This document shows, in pieces, positions 1 to 14,099 of a stretch of DNA of 64,000 bases (within the stretch, counting starts at the first letter, position 1; every line of letters starts with the position of its first letter). A program made the position numbers and the translations under genes. The notes beneath the pieces are model-generated. The model ran no database searches and was not told the DNA's origin. It saw only the letters and a program-made list of their open reading frames with translations. Origin of the DNA: Gossypium raimondii (taxonomy: Eukaryota > Streptophyta > Magnoliopsida > Malvales > Malvaceae); contig NC_068569.1 in assembly GCF_025698545.1 (NCBI RefSeq), positions 2,232,001-2,296,000 on the forward strand. The letters run 5' to 3'.

Positions 1-3000
1 AAAGTCTCATTTTGATACTGATCATTCATCAATGGAGTTCAATATTCATAAAATTTGCATACATTTCAACTGCGATTCAACAGATGCCGGCATGTTTTTT
101 TTTTTCAAGTACTAACTACTGTATCCATTTCAATCTTACCCAAACCTTATCTTCATCTCGCAGTTAATATTATAATCAGAGCTTTATGTCTTAATCTAAA
201 CAAATTGGATTAATTTTAACAGTCCTCCCTAAACCCTCATTAGTGGCTGCTTATTTTTAAACTGTTCATATAAATATTAAGAAAGAAAATGGGCTTATAT
301 AGAAGTAGCCATCCCAAATGTTCCTTTCACCTTTTGTTGCGCCAATCACTTTCTCTTTAAAATCTGATAGAGGCTGATGACAATGGCATGGGTTACATCA
401 TTGATCATGTAGCATAAAGCTTTTGTTTTGCATTATTATATAATTTGTTGGATTGTTCATCTATGCATGAAATGCCCACTAGTCTTTCCTAACTACAACC
501 AATTAGGTACATTTTAACAGGAAAGAGTCTTAACTGCTACGCACAACCGCCTGCACCTCTCCCATTGAGTAGTTTATTGCGACAGTGCGCCAAAATAGAC
601 TTATATATGTCAGAGTACAAATCAAAAGGTTACAAAAAGGAAGGTTACTTTAGTGCCCTTCACCCTCTTCAAGAAAACACAAAACATTAGCTATCAAACT
701 TGAACTACGAGACCGTTACTAGTACAGGCATGCAAGTGATCGATCGAGAACAGCTTAAAGTATTCATAAAGATAGTTTTTTTTTTTTTTCTAAAAACAGT
801 GACCATATATTGGCAAAATGTACATATTTGAAACTTCAGACTAGGAATACATAAATATTTGTTTCAAAAAAGCTTAGTAAGCAGAGATCAGTGGGTGCTG
901 GTTTACTATATCTAAAAAGAAGCTGTTGGCCTAGCCTTGGCCTCGACATTGCTGTTGAAGAATAAATAAAAGTTGGGCATTGCTTTGCCCATGTTGTTAT
1001 ATTCCTTATCGCACTACACAATTCTACCTGCAACTTCTTTATGGGACCAAATCTCTGCAAACCCCAAAACCCTAACACTGCTAATACACTTCTTTCTATT
1101 CCCTTTTAAAAGCAAACCCAAATCTCCCCATAAAGCTAAAGAAATTGAATATCAGCTTTTTAGGTTGAACAAGACATTTCATTCACTTTTATTTGGATTG
1201 CATGTGGAAAGAGACATATTTCCTCTTTTCTCACTCTATTATTTATAACCCACCACCCCCACCATCCCTACTAGGATTTTCCTCTTTTTCTTTAAAACAT
1301 AAAACATGTATTATATATATACCAACCTTAAGCATCTCTACACCCCATTTCTTTCACATGTATTTGATTAGCAGATATATATTCAATGCGGGGAAGTATA
1401 TATATGATGGTGGAAAATACAATGGATATATATGTAGTAAGTAGACAAATGTAGAGATTACATTATATGCTAAAATGACAAGAAAAAAGAAATTTTTTTT
1501 TTCCAATAAGTTATGAGAGAATGGGTCGTTCCAAAGCATGCATAAAAGGTTATTCTTGTCTGCTCATATATACCCTTGTTTCCAGTGCTTTAATTATTCC
1601 TTTCAGAAACTACGATGAAGCTGCCTTGCTCTATATCTTCTATTTAGCTTTATTTCATGCACGTCCCCTGAAAGCTAAAAAAGCTAACATGCACGTTACT
1701 CTCTCTCTTTCTCTCTGTGTCACTTTGTTTCTTTGCCTTTGTGGATTTGAATTGTGTGGGAGATAAGTTCATTTAATTTGCTATCTGTATAATAATATAA
1801 AGCAGTAAAGAAGTTTCCCAATTAACCTAATAAAATTCTGCTTTTAAAATGTGGTTTCTGCTGCTATACTGTAGAAAGATTCCAATATTCCAAATTAGAA
1901 AAAGGAAAAATAAATACAAAACAAAAACTAATGAAACCCCACTTCCTTTTGATATAATCTAAATGCAAACAACCAAACAAAACTCCTTTATTAGGAGGAT
2001 GGCAACCACTTACAAACAAATCATGGTGTATCATATATGAATTTAGTCCATTCAAAGAAACAGAGAGTTAATATTTAAATAGTGTACAAGTGTTATACAC
2101 TTTAATTAGGTATGTTAAAATATTTTTAAAATTTTGATAATTTTAAATTCAATTCTACTTGATTATAACTTGAAAAAAAATTTAAAATTATCATTCACTT
2201 AATTTAACAACGTTAATATATGCTAAAAAAAGATAAAAAGAATGTTGTAAGTAACTTCTTGGTGTTAATTAACATCCTATTTGTCACCTGAATATGATGT
2301 TAGCGATGTATGGTTAAAGAGTTAACAAGGGCAATTTTGAATTGGGAATTCATTAAAGTTGAAATAGATGATAAAATTAGTGAACCATAAGCAATTAATT
2401 ATCATTTTATTAAAAACAATACTCTTATTATTGCGATGAAATTTAGCTTTGTGAGGTGTGAGGACCCCTCATTTAAAGTACAATTACTTTTCATTAGGCA
2501 AACATGTCTACCAAAGGAGCTCTGATTTAAAACCCCTCAGAAGAAGGCCATTTGTCACTAAAGGAAAAACGATTTATAAATATTGAATACAATACTTTAC
2601 CTCATAAATCAATATTGCACCAACTTTGACCTTCATGCATCATTAATCAGCAATAATAGTTATAGTTTTTTTTTTCATTGATTTGGTCAGCATAATTAAT
2701 GGTAGTCTTGCTGTGCTGTCTCCTTAGGTATTAAGATTGTGGGACAAAGCAATCCAAGAAAGAATTTTACTTCTAGGTTTTGACCTTGCCATGAAAATGT
2801 TAAAATATGATGATGATTTTAAAATATAATTTTTTATATTATTGAAGGGTCTGTTTGATTGGTGTCTAGCTCTCTAGATATTGATAAACAAAATTTTAAA
2901 CTATTATTTTGCTATTATCATCTTAAATGGATAATATTTAAAAAACCCTTAATTAAAGTTTTATACCTTGTTTAAGCAAGATTTTAGGCTATTTTATAAT

Positions 3001-4131
3001 CAAATAAACCCTTAATCTATAATTTTTACCCATGAAAATCTTTGATTTTAATATTAAAATAAAAATATTTTGAAATCTTAAACTAATTTGTATCTTTTTC
3101 TGATGTGAATTTGATGGGAATAATTTATCAAAAAAATAACTTTTTAAAGTAAAACAAAATAATATTTTAAAATTTAAATATCACACTTAATCACTCTTTT
3201 GAGAAATTTGATTACTCATTTAAATTTTACATTGATGTTAAATTTGTATAGAATTTCTATTGTATCAACAAGAAATTAAAATAATAGACTAAAATTCAAA
3301 ATAATTTTACTTTAATTTTAATTAAAAGCAAAGACTTTTATGGGTAAAAATCTTTGAATATTAGGAGCCTGATTAACTATAAAAAATAGTTTAAGGGATT
3401 TTTGTATATTTGCCAATAATAATTAATCTTAATACTTTGTATTGAATAAACTATTTGATTATAAATATAATTTTTTCAGAATATTTGGGAATATCATTTT
3501 ATTCAAATATATCAGTAGACTATTAACATTTTTCCCGTATATTTTACAAGAAAAAAAAAAGGTGACTAACAAACGATGCAATTAACAGTGTGTTTGTTGG
3601 AATTTGCAGTATATTTCTTTAAAAAGGTAGGAAGAAAAAAAAAGAACAAATAAAAGAAATTATACAAGTGTCCTTGAAATAATAAAATAATAGGTATAGG
3701 CATAAAGATGATATAATAATCATAAGGGTGATGATTTTGATGCAGGGCTTGCTTGGATTTCGCTTTGGGTCTTCTTCAGTCCTATTTGTCAGAGAAAATA
3801 GCAGCCTTTTCTTCCTGCTTTCTTTTTTATTCTTTTTCCTCTTTCATTCCAACATGAACCACATATATATATTGTACAGGTAACTAAGCTGAGACTTGAG
3901 AGACTTTGAGGGTCATAAAACAGGCCTCCCCACATTCAAAAAGTAAGAAAAAAAAAGCAAGCTATATATAGTAGTTTATGTATATTTATATATATGGCCT
4001 CTCTCTTTTTCACTTCTTCGAAAGGACTTTAACTAGAGAAAGGCTTCATAGTCATTATAGTGATCGATGTTTTGTAAGGTTTTGTTTGTTTGGGTAAGTT
4101 TTTTTTCTCTTTTTTTTGCTTTATTTTCTTT
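1..4131. other. Intergenic region, no gene seen
   Basis: AT-rich DNA. The short open frames here have no recognisable domain and no plausible exon partners. The right part lies just past the stop codon of the NAC gene and should include its 3' untranslated region. An inverted repeat lies at 3020-3350. I saw no tRNA and no recognisable microRNA hairpin. Confidence 0.6.
3020..3350. repeat. Imperfect inverted repeat, possible MITE relic
   Basis: The left arm at about 3020-3057 (core ATTTTTACCCATGAAAATCT) is matched in reverse complement by the right arm at about 3318-3350 (core TTTTATGGGTAAAAATCTTT). About 260 bases separate the arms. No target-site duplication was identified, so a foldback or MITE origin is only a suggestion. 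Confidence 0.4.
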
Positions 4132-7100
4132 CTAGCCATGATGAGCATGGTTGTCAGGGTCAGGCCAAAAAGAGGAGTACTTCAACCATTCAGCTTCTTG
4201 TGGGTTCGTTATTGATGACTCCTGCCCAAAAATGATAAACAAAGTTAGGGTTTAAGGGTTTTAACAGCAATATATATTTTCACCTAATAACAACAGAGGA
4301 CGAAGCTGCCTTTTTTTGTCCACTCTCCCACTCTCCAGTGTAAAAAAAAGATTTCATGTTGTTGCCATGCATTCGTTTCTTTCTCATTAACCCAACGTGA
4401 TTAAATTATTCTATATTTATATATACTTTTTTATGCATTAGTAATTCATATTATAATACATTTCAGTCTTAAGTTATGTTTGTGGTACTTTCTTTTATGT
4501 CATGTGATTTCTAATATTAATAGATGTAAATACAGTTGTTTACTTTTTTTTTTTAAATTATATTGATCTTTTTCTTTTCCTGCAGTTTATAGTCACAAGG
4601 GGGCATTTTTTTCCTGAATTTACAGCTCTGGCTAGCAACATATATTCAAAGAAAAACAAAAGGAACCAAACTACCTTTTTTGTCTAAAAGGGAAATAAAT
4701 ATAAAAGGAGATTCTATATTGTTTCAAGCTTTAAATTAATTTGAAGGCTATATGGTTTCACATTCTGCTGTTATCAGGCATACTTTAATTTTTAGATTTG
4801 TGATTATCTTAACTGTGATTCTATATATAAAAATAAAGTGTAATTAATGTATTATAATATTATTCAATAAAAATCATATTAAATATTAAAATAAATCCTA
4901 GAATGCTTAAGCTGATAAAGCGAATCTTAATTATATAAATGTTAAAACCCTTATAAAAGATGGCCTAACGTATTAATTTCTGATGAATCTTAAGAAAGTT
5001 GTAAAGAAGACTTCAGGTTATTATGTTCAATTTTATACGACGAAAAAGCTATGCACACTCTTAAGCTGAATGCCATTACTCTGATTCAAAACATGAAAAA
5101 CGAAAAGATATACATATGATACACTGTTCCTAAAATAGAAAAAAGAAAAGAAACCTGGTTTCTGCTGTCTTTATATTTTTAAGAATAATATTACTAAAGA
5201 ATTTAGGGTTTTCCTTATTCACCTCCTTTTTATCCTTTGTTTTTTTTTTTGTATATTATATTACTTTTTCTTTCTTTCTTATTTTCTTCCCTTGCTTAGT
5301 TGGTATTATGGCAAATTATCAAAGGTGAAGAAGTTCATACTCACTTCTTTGATATCAGTTGAAGTGCAACCCATTATTAGTTCTTCCAAACCTGTTGCAG
5401 ACCTTCCTCCCAGTTTATGACTTTGCTGCTCCTGTTGTTGCTGCATATAAGTAATCCCAAAATTAATTATCCAAGTCATGTTTGCAGCGATGATTAAAAG
5501 GTGTAAAGCAATTCATCGTTCAAGGCCCATTGATTCATTTATAATCAAGATCTGAACGTAATTATAAGAATGTATGATTGGGTTAACGATGGTTTTAGCT
5601 TAATAAGTGCTGTAGCAGACACATAAGTGTGGCATGCATGGGAAAAACACTGTGGTTTCTAGAGAAAAGTTATTAATTACACTACCGGTATATTATTACA
5701 TGGCCAGAATTTATGAATAAATAATAATGATGAGGCATATTACCTGGAAACTTTCGTTTTGTAGCATTATTCTTGAGACATGAAAGGAGTCCTCGTCAAG
5801 GATGATGGAGGTGTGGTGAAGGGGAGGTGGAGAGATGATGGTGGAAATGGGATGCGATGGCCTGCTAATGTGGAACGCCGTGGTAGCAATCTGATGCTGC
5901 TGCTGCTGCTGTTGTTGATGATGATGGAGAAGAAGATGATGATGATGATCATGGGCCATATGATTTGGCCCCCGATGATGCTCCGGTATCTCTTGGCCCG
6001 TGCCTTGTGTTGGAGTTTCCCTTGCTGCTGAAGCTTCTGCAAGCCCCACCTGCAATAGACAACTCCCCACCAAGAAACAGTTTGCTATTTAGTCCATTTT
6101 CAAACGCAACATATACATATTGCATTCCTTCAATCCCTTTATTTTATCTACCTTTCAATTTTTCTATAGTTTTACTCTCAGTTTCAATATTGGTCCTATT
6201 GGTGGGTAAAGAAAGAATAGTTAGTTCACAAAGATAATCAAAGTGAGGTCCATATAGTTTGTTTTTTCTAAATGCCATATGTACAAGCAATCGACTAATA
6301 GAAAAGCAACCCTAAAACTTTAATATCTCTTCTTTTACTTTTATTTTATGCAAGACAAGAAAACTTTGATGTTTAAATTACTTGAATATGCTTTCATGAA
6401 AATTATTAGATTTATTCATAATATCAAAACAATTACAAGACACAACGTCAATGTCTTGTCTTGATTCCGTGGTTACTTATCGATTAAGGTTGAAGTTTTT
6501 TTGAAGTTGTAGAAGGGGAGAAAATACATTGTATATAAATGAACAAAAAAGTACCTGGTCGAAGCTTTTACTAAACGGGGTGAAACTCAGATGATGATCA
6601 GATTTCAAGTGTTGAATATCCATGGCAGAGGCAAAACTTGATAAAGCAGCGGGGGCAATCCCAGCTCCGGACACTTCATCTCTAAGAGGGATTAATTGCT
6701 CCTTTGAAGAACAACTTCGAATGCCACTATCTCGTCTGATATTATTAGGGTCGACGACGACCACGTTGGTCGTTCCATCAACAGTTGTGGCAGCATTAGT
6801 TCGATCAGACCAGTTGCACTGCCTTGGTTGAGTCTGATAAAATATCTTGGACACCACAAGCTCTCCTTCTTTCTCTTCCTCGTGTTGACCAAGATGATAT
6901 TGGTGCATGACCCAATTAGTCTTTTCGGGTTTTCGGTTCTTCCCAAAATTCGTGTAGAGAACCAAGATTTTCTTGCACCCTTTTTGTTTGCCATTGACCA
7001 TGACTGGCCTTGTCTTCCCCGTTTTATGCCACCTTGTTTCTCCACCTTGTAAGTCACATTCGGTTTGAATTTTCCTTCTCTTTCTTGTCCCAGTTGTGTA

Positions 7101-7912
7101 GGCCTTTGATGGCCTGTGAAAGAAATGCTTGCTCAACCCATCTCTGGTCACTCCTGCAAGAAAGGGGAAAAAAAACAAATCAAAAATCAAAGTTAGGTGC
7201 AACAAACAAAGAGACAAGGGCAGAATAACCTGGAAACTGGAATTCATGACGGAGGTTTGACAATATAGTCAGACCTAAAAGCATTGAATAATGATGGAAG
7301 CAATCGAACAAGATTAGCGAGGGATTTTAGGACAACCTGGGAGTTTCTCGGGATGGGTATAGCAAATCCCATCTTCTCCTTCAATAGTTGGGATGAACTC
7401 ATCTATCAAAGGGTGAGATTTCATGTCTTTAGCTTCTACTTTTGCTTCAAGGTGTTCTATCAGTTCTTGATCTGTCGGATCAAATTTCACTCCTGCTGGT
7501 AGACCTAACCAGTCCTGCAATAATTTTCATTATTCAGTTCAGAATCAAGTTCAAATTAAAGCCCCCAACCCCCCCCCCCAAAAAAAAAAAGAAAGAAAAG
7601 GAAAGAATAAACAAAATAAAGAGATAAAGAAGAAAGCTTTAAATCTATTGTTTGAATATAGTAAAAAAAAAAATCCTTGATTAGAATACAAGTATATTTC
7701 TCATATATTTCCTTGATTCTTTTCTTTTGTCAAACCCTTGGAGTTGAAGCCAAGAATATTATGATTATTGGTGATGAAATCCGTACCGGCTTTCCTTCAA
7801 GCTTGGTTCCACAACCAGGGCAGTGCTTGGATCCACACAACTGATGCTCCTCGAGCTTTGCATCGATGAGATGAGAGCTGGTGATGGAGCTCATCAGGTT
7901 ACTCTTATTCAT
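4132..7912 (-). CDS. NAC075: NAC domain transcription factor, NAC075-like
   Basis: Plant NAC transcription factor that would act in the nucleus. Six coding exons, in order: 7787-7912, 7337-7514, 6555-7153, 5744-6049, 5345-5440, 4132-4221. All junctions are GT-AG and the frame holds, giving 464 residues. The N-terminus MNKSNL, the [10 protein letters not shown] stretch, the NAC domain at about 46-209 ([31 protein letters not shown]) and the C-terminus [12 protein letters not shown] match the Arabidopsis NAC075 subgroup as I recall it. That subgroup is linked to secondary-wall and flowering regulation. Residues near 325-350 are a His run followed by a Gln run. The start is the first ATG of the conserved N-terminus. 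The closest alternatives are the paralogues SND2 and SND3; the length and N-terminus favour NAC075. Confidence 0.93.
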
Positions 7913-9143
7913 TGCTTTCTGATATCTTCTTCCCCGGCCCTTTCTTTGGTGTGGGCAGATGCTATCTTCTTTCCCTCAAACTCTTAAAATCCTCAATGAA
8001 ATGACCAACTTTATACAGCAGCCAGCTACTCATATCCCAGTTAGCTTCTCTATATAACATAAACCACAAGCCTGTTTTAGATCTGATATTCCTTAAAAAA
8101 AGAAGAAGAAAGAAAACAAACTGATGAGTTTAATAGATATATGAATTTTATAACTTCAGATCATATTTTAACCATATAAAAAAGGAGAAGAACATATTAA
8201 AACCTCTAATTTAACTCAGCACACATGAAAAATAAAAGAAGAAAAAGAAAATCCATATGTCATATATGTAAATACACATGTTTAATATATCAGCAAAAGG
8301 TGCTATCTTTGTAATTACCTAAACCAATCCAAAAACAAAAAAAACCAAGAAACTTATGCAATACCCAGAAGAGAAATATGCTCCAAAAGAAAAAATTTTC
8401 TATTTTCTCACTAGGAACAACCACTGGTTAATAAGAAAAAAGAGAAAGAGTATTGCTTAGAGAAGATAGAAAAGGGAAAAAGAGGAAAATGTAACAGTGA
8501 GATTGAGCTATAAACCTTCTTTAACCATTTAGAAAACACCGGAATTCCCTCACTTAGCTTTACTTTAACTGAAGCCCCGAGTGAGGAAAAAAAAAAAGGT
8601 TGCCCTTCCTAAAACTGCACACTACCTTTAAAGCCTTTGCTAATTTAAGTAGAACCTCAAGTTGCTAGGCGGTTTAAGAGAGAGAAACAAAGATATATAG
8701 CAAAGGGAAAAAAGAAAAGAAACGAAAAATATACTACCCAGTTGTCTGTTTTTTTTTTTTTGGGGAGGGGGTTCTTTCCTTTCTTCTCTAAAGCTTAAGG
8801 TCTCCCACACCTTTGTTTTAGAGGTCTTGACTACTAAAGCAAAAAAGGGAAGAAACGGCCTTCACAGCTGATGCACACACATTCAAAAGCAGCCCAACCC
8901 TATCTGTATTAAAATTTAAAAAACTTATTTGATATACCAACATATCAGCTTAAATTGGATTCAGATTAAAATTTTAAAACCATTGGCTAAAGTTTTTGAA
9001 TGGTTTATATAAAGTTATGAAATGAAAAAAATGACCCCAAGCCGTAAGTTATATAGAAAATGCTAAAAACATTTCGAACGTGGCAGTAGAAGAATTTTGA
9101 GTAATGAAGACGATATCTGGGGAAAGAAATACAGTTTTTTTCC

Positions 9144-9145
<2 letters not shown>
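7913..9145 (-). promoter_or_regulatory. Presumed leader and proximal promoter of NAC075
   Basis: Non-coding DNA upstream of the NAC start, with many A/G-rich and pyrimidine-rich tracts on the minus strand. I could not fix the transcription start or any intron in the leader. The stretch is assigned to this gene by position only. Confidence 0.4.

Positions 9146-9178
<33 letters not shown>
9146..9178. repeat. (AT)n microsatellite
   Basis: About 16 AT dinucleotides in a row, about 1.2 kb upstream of the NAC075 start. It is likely length-variable between individuals. Confidence 0.95.
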
Positions 9179-9181
<3 letters not shown>

Positions 9182-11697
9182 GTTATATAGAGTTAGATCC
9201 TATGATGTGTGAAAGGGCAAGTTTTTTTCTTTTTGACAAGGAGAGAAAGATGGAGAGATTATGGAAAAAGAAATAGGAAAAAAAAATGGCAAGAACTCAC
9301 ATGGGTTTCGAGAGGGAGTGCTGCTGATCATGATTCTTTTGCCATGAATGTTGCAGGAAGAGAGATGGAAAGAGGAACAGAAGAATTACGAGGTTGCTTG
9401 ATATACAAGGCAAATGAGCAGTATAGTTTGATGGACCACCACTCCCCCCTGTCTTATTACACCTCTACAATAACATATAAAAATTACTAGATATTTATTT
9501 ATATATGAGGGAAAAAAATCTTCCAGTGGAAGCACTTTGTAAATTTTTACTCACCTGGACATAAATTGATTTCATAATTAGTTCTTAATTATATTGACTT
9601 AGACTTAACTGTTGTTATTTTTAAAATATATATATATATATAATTGATATTCGATTTTTTGTATTGTTTTTGAAGAAGGGAAAGTCAAAAGTGTATAACA
9701 CTCGCACAAATAATAGAGTCCAAGTGAAAGGAACAATGAAAGAAAGACCCAGATTATGTGGGGCCCAAATATGGAAAATTTTGATCAGATGAAATTAAGG
9801 GACTGAATGATGAAAGGACCGAAAATATGTTGGGCACAACAGATAGGTTGCCATGATTGCTTCTTTTTTCTTTTCTATCTGATTTTATTATTACTGAAAG
9901 AATTATGTAATTTTATTGGACAGGGAAGAATATATCCCGCAAGGGATTTTATTTTTCCTTTTTTCCATTTTGATAATAACAAATAAATTAAAAAATAGTG
10001 GGACAAATATAATTCAAGTTGTGAGTGTGAGCAACCTTAGATTAGGTTTCTCTTTTTGTCCCAAGGGGAATGAGAAGAATCAGATTGCTCTTCAGATTAT
10101 CCAATGAACTTTGACTTTTGACTTAACCTATATCACAGCTGAAAAAGAGCGACCAGCAAATCTTTTTAAATTCTTGCTCTTGGATTCTCTGCCTCATTTT
10201 ATTTGTTAATTTTCAGCCTTACAATTAGAACCATTAAAACAGTAAATTTCAATAAATTATTGTATTTTGTATTTTTTTTCTACAGTGCTGAAATCTATCT
10301 TGTTACATTCATTGACATTACTTTATTTCATGCTTATTAAAATCTACTTAGAACCACTAACTTGTAAAGAGGGAGAAAAAATTGGTGTGGCAAATTCCAA
10401 GAATTTTGTTTTCGGGGACCATGTCTTTTAGAGTAGAAAAGACAGACTTAAAGTATAATTCATGTATGAGAATATCTCCTACATGAGAATAATGGCTCTT
10501 AGATAAAAGAAAAATAATTCTTAATTGAAGTCAACTATCTCATGTTTTAAAGTTTTTAAATATATGTAGCAAATTAGTTATGAGTTCTTAAAATATAGAT
10601 TAATTTAAGAATTTTTATGCATTTTATCATTGCCTTAACAAAACGTTTTCACTCACTAATTTGAACATAAGTGGAGAATGAAAGCACAAAATAAAAGAAC
10701 ATAAGTCGGGTCCTGTCCAAAGAAGTGATTGACAGATTTACCCTCCAAACTCATTGCGATCCTCAACAGACAACACTTCTGGGGGCTGCCAGCCTGATAG
10801 TGGAAGTTAGCCAAATGTTTCACTAAATATAGTTAACTCTCGTCTAATAATAAGTTTAAAAAATAAAGAAAAAGACACGTGGGCTCAAAGAGGCGCATAG
10901 TCGAAAGGGCCATGCCATGGGCTTGGCCCTTGGGCCTTGGTACTTTTATAGTTGGTACATATGTTGGTCTCTATTAAGTTGGGGTGGGGTTTGAGAAGAT
11001 TAGAAAGTGAATCTTACTTTCTTTGTTTTTTACGTATATTTAGCATGTAATTTTTTTATGTTTAATTATTATAATAAGTTTTTTTTCATGTTATTACCTA
11101 TTAATCAAACAAAACAAAATTCGCAATTTTATTTAATTCCAGATAAGATATAAATATAATTGAAATTAGAGCCCTCAAAATTAGTTGTTTTGATGTGATT
11201 GAACATTAACAAACATTTGCTATCTTGATAAATGTGCCAATTATGCTTTTTCCATGAGTGTGGGTAAAAGCTCTCGTTCATGGGCATTCAAAACTGCCAT
11301 GGGGTAGGTGAAACCCTGACAATTTCTTGCTTGCCCAACAAACATAATATCATATTGAAACCTTATTACCAAGTTGTCGTCGGTTATAACCGAGTAAAAC
11401 CTATCAGAATGTCAAATAACAACTTCCGGCACAAGAAAAAAAAAACCATCGACTGCTACACACATCTTCTCCAAACAAAGATTTTAAAGGAGAAGGAATA
11501 ATGACAACCTTCTCAAAACAAAACATGACATCCGGCAACATCAGTATTACCCTTCGAAGTTGAAGACTCCCCACCCATAAACAACCGGTGGGTAAAGCCG
11601 AGGACACCACTTGTTGGGTTGGCCTAGCACAATCTCCTCCCCGGATGGGCTGAGACGATACAGGCCTATTCTTGCAAGTATTCTGTTACAATTCTTA
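9179..11697. other. Intergenic region
   Basis: No gene recognised. The open frame at 9209-9490 is low complexity and has no domain. Two W-box cores (TTGAC) lie 7 bases apart at 10111 and 10118, without an obvious target gene. The part at 11280-11690 is less AT-rich than its surroundings and might be a degraded repeat, but I could not classify it. Confidence 0.5.
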
Positions 11698-12296
11698 AGG
11701 CTAGTTTTTCATTACTTTTGAAAAATGCTATGGAAAAATACTTTTAAGAAGTGTTTTTGGAAATTTTGAGTATTTGGTATTGTTGTCAAAAAGTGCTTTT
11801 GAGAAATAAAATGTCCATTTTAGACGATATTTTAAAGTAACAAATATGTATTTAAATAATGTTCAAATTAGTTAATATTATGATATTTTAGCAAAATATA
11901 AAAATAATTTATTATAACTTATTGTTAATATTTTAATATATAATATTAATTTTAAATATTTCTAAGTAATTAATATTAATTATTTATTAAATTTAATTAG
12001 AATATATAAATTATATTTAAATATTTAAATACAATAATTAAATATTTGTAATTAGATATTGACACAATTGTATTATTTTAAAATTATTTTTATTTTAATT
12101 AATGCTTTTAACACATTTGTATTATTTTATTTTAAAATGTATTTGAATATATAACTCATATTAGATATTAACATAACATAGAAAACATAAACCTAACAAA
12201 TTAAAATATTACATATATTTGGATTAAAATTTTAAAAAGAGATAATATTTATATACCAAATATAAATACTAAAAATTTTACAATAGCATTTACAAT

Positions 12297-13765
12297 TTAA
12301 AGTGAATTCATTAAACTACAAGCTATAGCATCTCTTGTTAATTTCATTTCAAAATCACTTGAATTGTTTGATTCACCGTCATCGTCGTCGTCGTCGTCAT
12401 CATCATCACTTTCTCAACCATGCGCATTTTCTGAATCAATAATATTCTCATATGCCCAATTAATATCTTCGTATTCTATACAATCTGCATCATTTCGACC
12501 GACATGTTTTTGGATAAAATTGTGTATCGTCATTGTAGCAACAACGATCGTCGTTTGCTTTTCAAAACTATAACTTGGCATATCCCTTAAAATGGCCTTT
12601 TTTTTTTTCAAAACACCAAAAGTTCGTTCAATCATACTACATAATGATGAATGTGAATGATTGAATATCTCTTCTTTACCAGGTATCAGTCTACCTCTAT
12701 GAAAGTCAAGTAAATGATATCGCTGACCTCTATATGGTCCAAGATAACCTTTCATTTGAGGATATCCAGAATCAACTAGATAATATTTTCCTACAAGTTA
12801 TAATATTACAAACAATTAATTCAAGAATTTTTTTTATAAAAATTATCAATTAAAGAACTTATACTTTATTATTTAAAAAAACACATATAAATAAAATATC
12901 TAACCATTTGGTGGGTGCGGAAATTTGTATTTTGGATCTCGAATTGCATCAAGAAATATTCTAGTTTAATGTGCTGATCCTTCCCATCCAGCCATGGCAA
13001 AGGTGAAACACATATTAAAATCACATACTGCCATAACATTTTGAGTCGGGATACATTTTCTTCCAATATAGGGAATTTGTTCATTTGGTGGAAGAATAGC
13101 GGCAATGTGAGTACCATCAATTGCACCCATGCAATCTTGAACAAATAATCATATTAGTCTCATGCATATTTTTAGTCGACCAAATATATTAAAATATAAT
13201 AATATAAAATTAAATTTTAACCTTAAAATGCGGCATATATCTAGAATCATTACGTATTTGTTCGGGTATTGAGCTAAAAAAAGGAACTTCGGGTGCAATT
13301 AGATCAGTGGCCATCCTTGAAACTTTCTCAAGCACAATTGCAAAGTGTCGACTTATTGTTGATCCAGACCTTTGAAATCTTTCTCGACATTAGGAAACTT
13401 TTGCACCGGTGCCCAAGATGTATAAAAAAAATTCCCAACATTTCACTAGAAGATATGTTTATTGAAGTTTGCAAGTTGTATCTTGTCTCCAAAACTCTCA
13501 ACAAACTGGTGAATACCATTTTAGACATCCTAAAATTAATCATACAACGTGATTCGTGACCGTCAAGGATCTCTCGGATCCATGTCTCACCTAACTGTTT
13601 TGAATCCATGCATGGTTGCTTCAATATATACTTCTCGTAATATAATTGCACGGAAGAAGATGCAACAACAAATAATCGGTTAAAACATTCCATGCGCTGT
13701 AAAATCTCTTTCTTTTCCCTTTCATCATCACTTTCATCACCGCTGTAATTATCAACTATACTCAT
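12297..13765 (-). pseudogene. PIF/Harbinger transposase (DDE_4, HARBI1-like), disrupted
   Basis: The N-terminal helical domain (13765 to about 13330, starting MSIVDNYSGDESDDERE) is followed by the DDE nuclease domain. The catalytic residues are visible as the Asp of AIDGTH (about 13110), the Asp of LVDSGYP (about 12770) and the Glu of MIERTFGVLKKK (about 12630). Two introns are apparent, near 13142-13221 and 12795-12905. I see three lesions: a frameshift near 13395, a stop near 12965 where GSAHDTRIF would be expected, and a stop at 12414. After that last stop an acidic tail encoded by GAT/GAC repeats continues in frame to 12297. Most of the gene is readable, so inactivation is recent relative to the other relics. 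It belongs with the Myb/SANT gene upstream; both proteins are needed for transposition in this superfamily. Confidence 0.85.
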
Positions 13766-13799
13766 CACCTGTAAATAAATTTTATATCCAAAATCATAT

Positions 13800-14036
13800 A
13801 TAAACAACTATTGATAAAATTAATTTAGTATAAATAAGTAGAACTAAATTCAATATCCAAAGACCAAACATAAACAACTATTAATAAAACTAGATTATAC
13901 ATAAATAAGTAGAACATAAATTCAATATCCAAAACCAAACATAAACAACCATTGATAAAACTAGATTACACATAAATAAGTAGAACATAAATTCAATATC
14001 CAAAAACCAAACATAAATAACTATTGATAAAAAACT
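13800..14036. repeat. Minisatellite, about 71-bp unit x 3.3
   Basis: Tandem copies begin near 13800, 13871, 13941 and 14012, with the shared cores AAATAAGTAGAAC and AAATTCAATATCCAAA. The block sits between the two genes of the Harbinger element. The copies differ at a few positions, so the expansion is not brand new. Confidence 0.85.
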
Positions 14037-14099
14037 AGTTTAGCATTTTTGTTTAGTTACATAATAGATATCTCTAAACCCTAAAAGATCAGAAAATTT

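Noticed and set aside
973-1444. Overlapping plus-strand open frames near the left edge
   Set aside because: No domain, low-complexity composition, no exon partners.
1611-1640. Stretch beginning like miR167 (TGAAGCTGCC)
   Set aside because: Only the first ten bases agree and no complementary arm was found nearby, so no precursor hairpin.
5780-6031. Plus-strand open frame rich in Leu and Met
   Set aside because: It is the antisense of the His/Gln tract in NAC075 exon 4; the repeats create the frame.
9209-9490. 93-residue open frame in the NAC075 upstream region
   Set aside because: Composition is A/G-rich repeat-like, with no domain and no promoter or splice context.
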